NCBI RefSeq assembly: GCF_964340395.1
Contig: NC_135563.1
Span: forward strand, 2,742,001 to 2,806,000
Length of the DNA: 64,000 bases
Direction of reading: 5' to 3'
Source of the DNA: Glandiceps talaboti
Lineage: Eukaryota > Hemichordata > Enteropneusta > Spengelidae
This document shows positions 14,515 to 64,000 of the stretch, in pieces. The first letter of the stretch is position 1, and the number at the start of each line of letters is the position of its first letter. Under the pieces are notes generated by a model, which searched no databases, was not told where the DNA came from, and saw only the letters and a program-made list of their open reading frames with translations. Position numbers and translations under genes: made by a program.

Positions 14515-15595
14515 GTATCAACTGTACGTACGTGTCACAATACCATTAATTTATCAACTGTACATGTGTCACACAATACCATTAATTTATCAACTGTACA
14601 TGTGTCACAATACCATTAATTTATCAACTGTACATGTGTCACAATACCATTAATTTATCAACTGTACATGTGTCACAATACCATTAATTTATCAACTGTA
14701 CATGTGTCACAATACCATTAATTTATCAACTGTACATGTGTCACAATACAGTTAATTTATCAACTGTACATGTGTCACAATACCATTAATTTATCAACTG
14801 TACATGTGTCACAATACCATTAATTTATCAACTGTACATGTGTCACACAATACCATTAATTTATCAACTGTACATGTGTCACAATACCATTAATTTATCA
14901 ACTGTACATGTGTCACAACACCATTAATTTATCAACTGTACATGTGTCACAATACCATTAATTTATCAACTGTACATGTGTCACAATACCATTAATTTAT
15001 CAACTGTACATGTGTCACAATACCATTAATTTATCAACTGTACATGTGTCACAATACCATTAATTTATCAACTGTACATGTGTCACAATACCATTAATTT
15101 ATCAACTGTACATGTGTCACAATACCATTCATTTATCAACTGTACATGTGTCACAATACCATTAATTTATCAACTGTACATGTGTCACAATACCATTAAT
15201 TTATCAACTGTACATGTGTCACAATACCATTAATTTATCAACTGTACATGTGTCACAATACCATTAATTTATCAACTGTACATGTGTCACAATACCATTA
15301 ATTTATCAACTGTACATGTGTCACAATACTAGTACCATTAATTTATCAACTGTACATGTGTCACAATACCATTAATTTATCAACTGTACATGTGTCACAA
15401 TACCATTAATTTATCAACTGTACATGTGTCACAATACCATTAATTTATCAACTGTACATGTGTCACAATACCATTAATTTATCAACTGTACATGTGTCAC
15501 AATACCATTAATTTATCAACTGTACATGTGTCACAATACCATTAATTTATCAACTGTACATGTGTCACAATACCATTAATTTATCAACTGTACAT
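14515..15595. repeat. 34-bp minisatellite, about 32 copies
   Basis: Unit is ATCAACTGTACATGTGTCAC followed by AATACCATTAATTT. Copies are almost identical over more than 1 kb, with a 6-bp insertion at about 15329 and a few single changes. The unit carries the palindromes TGTACA and TGTGTCACA. Confidence 0.96.
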
Positions 15596-17339
15596 TACTA
15601 TTAATGGAAATAATAAATATAAAAACGGAAACTCAGACAGAAGCCAATAATTATGTACACTTGTAATTTGACTAAATTATATGCATTGTAGGCAATTTGT
15701 GATAAGTTTTATAATTGGTTCTACTGGTCAATTCGTACATTAGTATTGCACTTACTGATATGTATTTCTCTATCTGTCAATATTTGTGAATAGTCCGTTG
15801 CCTATATTAAGAAGATAAAGTTTTAAAAACTTCCACAAACCATATTACTACTTTGTACATGCTGCACATTCTTAACCTCTGGCAGGCACACAATCTGTTC
15901 GTGTATCCAGCACCCGCTATTTTTACAGTGTATTCATTGATAGTACCAATTGATTGTCAGTACCTATCTACTTTTACAATCTTTTTTATTTCTATTTATA
16001 CTAGTGATCTAGTAACGTAGAGATTGTAACATATAAGCACATGTAAGAGATATGTCTTGTTATTCATACTTCTTCAATTCACCACGTAATGATTATGGGA
16101 CAGCTAACACTGACAAATTTGATGAAGACTGCCTTCTTTTCTTCTGCCAATAATTATTTTGCTATCAAAATATGATAAATGTATTAGGCTGATATAATTT
16201 ATACTGAAGCCAGATGTTCTTAGTTTGCAATTTCGGATCTTTCGGATCAGAAATAATCTCTGCGCTGACTTGAATGTAATAACATATACTATTAGAAGCT
16301 ATAATGACAGAGTGTACATTTGTCCTTAGAAATACGTATGATTTTTATTTTGAAAATATAGCTATTCAAACACGATACTATAATAAATGCCAATCTATAC
16401 TTTCTAAAATAGTAAGTTAACATTTGAAAACTGTGTATGCAAACGACACGTGTATTAATGAACAGACCGAACTTTGGGAACCTGATTATTTTCTATGCCA
16501 TTAATCACATGCAAGGTCTACCAAAACTGTTTAATTTAGGAGATTTGTATTCAACAATTATTTCTTTAGTTGGTGGTATATCCGCTCCTTGCAATGTTCT
16601 ATGATGTTTTGGTTTATTGAGTGTATCGAGTTGTATTACAAGCAGATATTAATCCTGGTATTAGGTTTTTCCCCAGGATTAAATTTCAGTTCGTAGGAAT
16701 TAATACATGTAAGGATCTGAGCCTTATAACAAAGAAGTATTTAATACACTGTAATATGAAAACTTTGATGTTTTAGAAGTACTCATGTCAAAAAAGCTGA
16801 TTTTCAGGGTACCTACTGCCAATCAAATATTCTTACAATCGTTGAAATTCTTTGTCTTTTTTGAAAATTATACATTTTGATAAACGAAATTTCAAGTTTT
16901 TAGTTACTGGTAACTTTCGAATTAGTGCTCCACTTCTCAGATATCCTTACTGACAACATGGTGATCGTTAGTAACAGTACACGATGTCTAAAATGTAGTT
17001 GGGTATAAATAATGGATACACGTACAACAAATAGTGACATGTCTTTGTTTAAAAAAAACTTACATAACTCAGTAGATTAGTTTCCTTTGTTTATCCAGTG
17101 TTTGGGGTATTCAAGATTTCCAAACACTAGAGATTACGTGATACATTAAAGGTTATTCAGCCTTGTTTATGCCAAATTGATTTGTCATTTTCTCTTTTAA
17201 CGATTTCTTTGGTATTTTGGTCAAAAATGATATATTTGACTTTTCTCCAAAACCGATAGCCGGATTGCTTTGATATGTAGCGTGCAATGTGTGTTTGAGG
17301 AAGTCCAATCAGATTTGTTCATAAGTTGATATCATTTTC
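15596..17339. other. No gene seen
   Basis: AT-rich sequence with scattered stops in all frames; nothing recognised. Confidence 0.5.
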
Positions 17340-17890
17340 TATTTTAGCATATTGTTTGGGTATTTTTGGTCAAAAACAAAACCATGCCCATAGCAACAGC
17401 CACATGGTGGTACAGATTGCAAAGATGATAACATTGTTAGGTGGGCAAGTGAATAAATATTCCAAAAATGTATGCAAATTTGGATAGCAGCAAGACCAAA
17501 CCCATAGCAACAGTAAAATGACGACGTATATTGCAAAGATAAATACGGGGATGGGGAGGCAAGTAAAGAAACATTAAAACATGTATGCAAATATGCCTAG
17601 CAACGTGACCACGCCTTATAGCAACAGTCAAATGATGGTGTATATTGTAAAGATAACCGGCATGGGTAGGCATATATGTGGATAACGATTTAAGAAATAA
17701 TCCCATGTGTGCCTCGCAACAAGACTACTCACATAGCAACAGCCATTACAAAGATAACAACAAGATTGGTTAGGCAAGTAGATGTATCCAAGAAAGTGAA
17801 TACATGTCTACCTAGCAACAAGACCACGCCCATAGCAACAACCAAATGATGGTGTGTATATGGCAAATATACAACAAGGGTAGTTATCAA
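17340..17890. repeat. Diverged ~114-bp tandem repeat
   Basis: CATAGCAACAG-like anchors occur at about 17392, 17506, 17620, 17735 and 17834, each followed by TGGTGTATATTGCAAAGATA-like sequence and AGGCAAGT. Diverged, about five copies. Confidence 0.8.
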
Positions 17891-18212
17891 GACTAACATC
17901 TTTTATAAATGACATATAATCAGCCTGCAGCTAAGAAAGTGTAAACAACAATACTAAATTTGGTGTATATTGCATATATTTCATTGCTAACAACAAGGGT
18001 AGATTGGCATGCGGAAAGACATTTTTTTTTTAATTATCACAAACTTTACAGTTGTGCCACAATGCCATAAGCGCTATTGGTTTATTTGGGTAATTTGGCA
18101 TCAGGTACACCCATTGGCTGAACAAATATATTGTACCAAAAACAACGACAACCACAGTAGTGAAAACATGTTCAGTACTCATAGAATAAAGAAATTTTCC
18201 TTTTGAAGCCAA

Positions 18213-18378
18213 AAGCTAAGTATGATGGGGTATGTGTTTTGTAGGGATGTTTTTGACCAGGTTTATGGGTGATATTAACCAAAAATGATGAACTAAAGCT
18301 AAGTATGATGGGGTATGTGTTTTGTAGGGATGTTTTTGACCAGGTTTATGGGTGATATTAACCAAAAATGATGAACTA
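18213..18378. repeat. Two perfect tandem copies of 83 bp
   Basis: AAGCTAAGTATGATGGGGTA begins at 18213 and 18296. Near-perfect identity points to a recent duplication. Confidence 0.93.
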
Positions 18379-18834
18379 CTGTGGTTATTCTTAACTGTAG
18401 CCGAGTTGAACAGTTTCTAGAAAATGATCACCTAATACAATATTTGAGGTTCACCCTGTCCATTTTATGCCATTTACGTAACGGAGCTAATTCGACCGCT
18501 ACAGGTCGCATTTTTGAAAAAAAAGGATAATGACACATTTGTGGGGGTTACGAGAACTTGTGAAAACATTCTCCTTTGAGTTGAGGCTTTGAGCCGGGAG
18601 TATACAGAGTAATTACATAGTAAGCTAGATAATGTCAAGGGGAGCTTAATAATTGCACATAAAGGTCACTTAACCATATTTTCGTCGAGGGAAAGACTAC
18701 TTTCGAAATTACAGACATCCCTTTTCCGCTTGTAAATATCAAGTGCAAACAACGAAAAGACAAAAGTCCTTCAAGTTGGTATTTGAGTAACCGCGATGAT
18801 GTTTCATTAATGAGGCAATTCAGTTCAATATAAT

Positions 18835-19785
18835 TGGTTGAAAGTCTTCTATAGTTGTTGTGGTTTAAAATCTTCTATAGTTGTTGTGGTTTAAAGTCTT
18901 CTATAGTTGTTGTGGTTTAAAGTCTTCTATAGTTGTTGTGGTTTAAAGTCTTTTATACTTGTTGTGGTTTAAAGTCTTCTATAGTTGTTGTGGTTTAAAG
19001 TCTTCTATAGTTGGTGTGGTTTAAAGTCTTCTATAGTTGTTGTGGTTTAAAATCTTCTATAGTTGTTGTGGTTTAAAGTCTTCTATAGTTGGTGTGGTTT
19101 AAAGTCTTCTATAGTTGTTGTGGTTTAAAGTCTTCTATAGTTGGTGTGGTTTAAAATCTTCTATAGTTGTTGTGGTTTAAAGTCTTCTATAGTTGTTGTG
19201 GTTTAAAGTCTTCTATAGTTGTTGTGGTTTAAAGTCTTCTATAGTTGTTGTGGTTTAAAATCTTCTATAGTTGTTGTGGTTTAAAGTCTTCTATAGTTGG
19301 TGTGGTTGAAAGTCTTCTATAGTTGTTGTGGTTGAAAGTCTTCTATAGTTGGTGTGGTTTAAAATCTTCTATAGTTGTTGTTGTGGTTGAAAGTCTTCTA
19401 TAGTTGTTGTGGTTTAAAATCTTCTATAGTTGTGGTTTAAAGTCTTCTATAGTTGTTGTGGTTGAAAGTCTTCTATAGTTGTTGTGGTTTAAAATCTTCT
19501 ATAGTTGTTGTGGTTTAAAGTCTTCTATAGTTGTTGTGGTTTAAAGTCTTCTATAGTTGTTGTGGTTGAAAGTCTTCTATAGTTGTTGTGGTTGAAAGTC
19601 TTCTATAGTTGTTGTGGTTTAAAGTCTTCTATAATAGTTGTTGTGGTTGAAAATCTTCTATAGTTGTTGTGGTTTAAAGTCTTCTATAGTTGTTGTGGTT
19701 GAAAGTATTATATAGGTGTTGTGGTTTAAAGTCTTCTATAGTTGTTGTGGTTTAAAGTCTTCTATAGTTGTTGTGGTTTAAAGTC
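18835..19785. repeat. 26-bp minisatellite, about 36 copies
   Basis: Unit is TTGTTGTGGTTTAAAGTCTT plus CTATAG. Single-base variants (GGTGTGG, AAATCTT, TTGAAAG) are scattered in blocks. Confidence 0.95.
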
Positions 19786-20941
19786 ACATGAACTTGTCAG
19801 TGTTAATGCATATTACAGATTTACGATTAAGTGGGCAATTCATGACATTCATTTTCTATTGCGTTATTTAGTGGCAAAGTCTATGAAAGCCATACATGCC
19901 ACAAGATAAAAATGATTCTGGAAAGTCTTGCTATGAACACAACCTACACAGAGGTTAGTCTAAGGGTGTACGTTTTATTGTAATATGAACATAACAGAAG
20001 CTTAAGGTTGTCGTGATATCACATATTGTTTTTCCGCTGTCTCTATGTTGGTGTCCAGGTATAAACGTAAGATATGTATGAACTATGAAAATCATCTCCT
20101 GTAAACACCATTCTTAGATATCACATTTGGCCACGTATACCTTAACGTATTCCGGCATCGTACCGTCAATGGACACCTTTTGTCAGATCCGAACAAAATT
20201 TCTTTGGTGAACGAATTCAAATAAGTGTCTGACTTGTTGTGGAGAATTATATGATGACACTCTATCTAAGATATCCTGTATTAGTCTGTCTTCACTTTAC
20301 ATTGCCATCCTACGTCATGTGATGGTAGTCAGCGTGTGCAAGTCAGCCTCCATGCATTTGTAGAGGCCTATAACTATAACATGTTAAATATATACTTCAT
20401 ATGCCCCTTGTGGATTTAACGTTTGTTTTCGTGTAGCAGATACCCAGTAAGCTTTGAATACAGGGCAAGGCCGAGAATTAGTGGGCAGAGTTTGTGGTAT
20501 GTTACCATAGCTACCTGGTACACAAATGATAAATGTATTCGTCAATTGCATTGACTCATAGAACTGAAAGAGCTTATGAATTTGTAACAGGTGATACGAG
20601 CTTTCCTTGATTATAGGCTATAGAGCTGTTAAATCACATTTACGTGGTTTTTTTTTTTACAATTCTATAAATATTCAGACTTCTGGTAGTTTTCGCTGTA
20701 TGAGAGACCCAGAGGTAAATGAATCATTATTGGATATCAATTAACCCCATGAAGCGAGACAAAAATTCCTGTGCTGTGACGTCATAAACTGAAGGAGTGG
20801 ATCTATACATCCGAACACAGTTCGTGTATTATACTGGCCAGGGAACATGAATGTGTGTATCACATGTTTATGTGTGTGTGTGTGTACGTGTCGAGAGTTA
20901 TAGACAGTCATTCTGTGTCAAACTCTACCTGTATCCTGACG
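19786..20941. other. Region upstream of candidate exon 1
   Basis: No other gene. Would contain the promoter and 5' untranslated region if exon 1 is right; a short TG tract lies at 20870-20884. Confidence 0.4.
20666..20673 (+). promoter_or_regulatory. Possible TATA box upstream of exon 1
   Basis: TATAAATA lies about 270 bp upstream of the candidate start. In AT-rich DNA this is weak evidence, and no initiator or other element was recognised. Confidence 0.15.
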
Positions 20942-63821
<42,880 letters not shown>

Positions 63822-64000
63822 ATTACTTTCTGGTCGTTGTACATCACAATATAAGAGGTGTACGTCATTGGTTCAGATTTCTACGTCAAGCCCAGTTATA
63901 ATCAAAACTATGATATATATCTAAACATTCAGATTTGCCAGCATATCAACTGATCTTTTTAAAGACCTATGAAATACCTGACAAGATTGTGATCATTAGT

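Noticed and set aside
14515-15595. CRISPR-like array
   Set aside because: Repeats are contiguous without unique spacers, in animal DNA; it is a simple minisatellite.

Overview
This window is AT-rich, intron-containing DNA from an animal genome, most likely a marine invertebrate. Evidence: GT-AG introns with good consensus sites, one receptor gene split into about 24 small exons, degraded non-LTR retrotransposons, a tRNA-derived SINE-like sequence, and an extreme load of micro- and minisatellites. Hemichordate, lancelet or lophotrochozoan would all fit; the sequence does not decide between them. There is no bacterial-style operon, CRISPR array or rRNA.

Region 1-20 kb holds no gene I can support. 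It contains two decayed LINE fragments (about 0.8-1.3 kb on + and 9.95-10.52 kb on -), a dispersed repeat with internal copies (2.2-2.9 kb), and a chain of tandem arrays with different units: 59 bp (4.8 kb), GATA/GACA (7.9 kb), a 40+43 bp dimer (8.5-9.4 kb), CAA (11.2 kb), 38 bp (11.6-12.4 kb), a degenerate array (12.9-13.8 kb), 34 bp (14.5-15.6 kb), 114 bp (17.3-17.9 kb) and 26 bp (18.8-19.8 kb).

Region 20.9-63.8 kb is occupied by one plus-strand gene, reconstructed here exon by exon with consistent reading phase. The predicted protein of about 896-901 residues has a signal peptide, a six-cysteine C-type lectin domain, a Ser/Thr-rich linker, a GAIN domain ending in a GPS motif, seven membrane helices of the adhesion GPCR (class B2) type, and a cytoplasmic tail. 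Exon 1 is 18 kb upstream of exon 2 and is the least certain part; exons 2-23 are strongly supported. The last exon either ends at a stop at 63821 or splices on beyond the window.

The introns of this gene are crowded with repeats: an inverted terminal repeat element (28.4 kb), pentanucleotide mosaics (30.8 and 38.6 kb), a 44/48 bp array (37 kb), a 20 bp array (39.4-40.2 kb), a 30 bp array (42.5-43.3 kb), a fold-back element (44.1-44.5 kb), long TATG and AT microsatellites, a 57-bp-arm inverted repeat enclosing a hammerhead ribozyme fold on the minus strand (45.7-46.0 kb), a roughly 6.4 kb satellite of 19-bp units (55.05-61.5 kb), and a 5'-truncated antisense LINE with an open C-terminal frame (62.1-63.2 kb).

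The observations most worth following up are the hammerhead ribozyme and its association with long AT arrays (as in Penelope-like retroelements), a possible frame-breaking cassette exon between TM4 and TM5 of the receptor, and the intronic 19-bp satellite that carries a splice-donor-like hexamer in many units in the sense orientation of the host gene.
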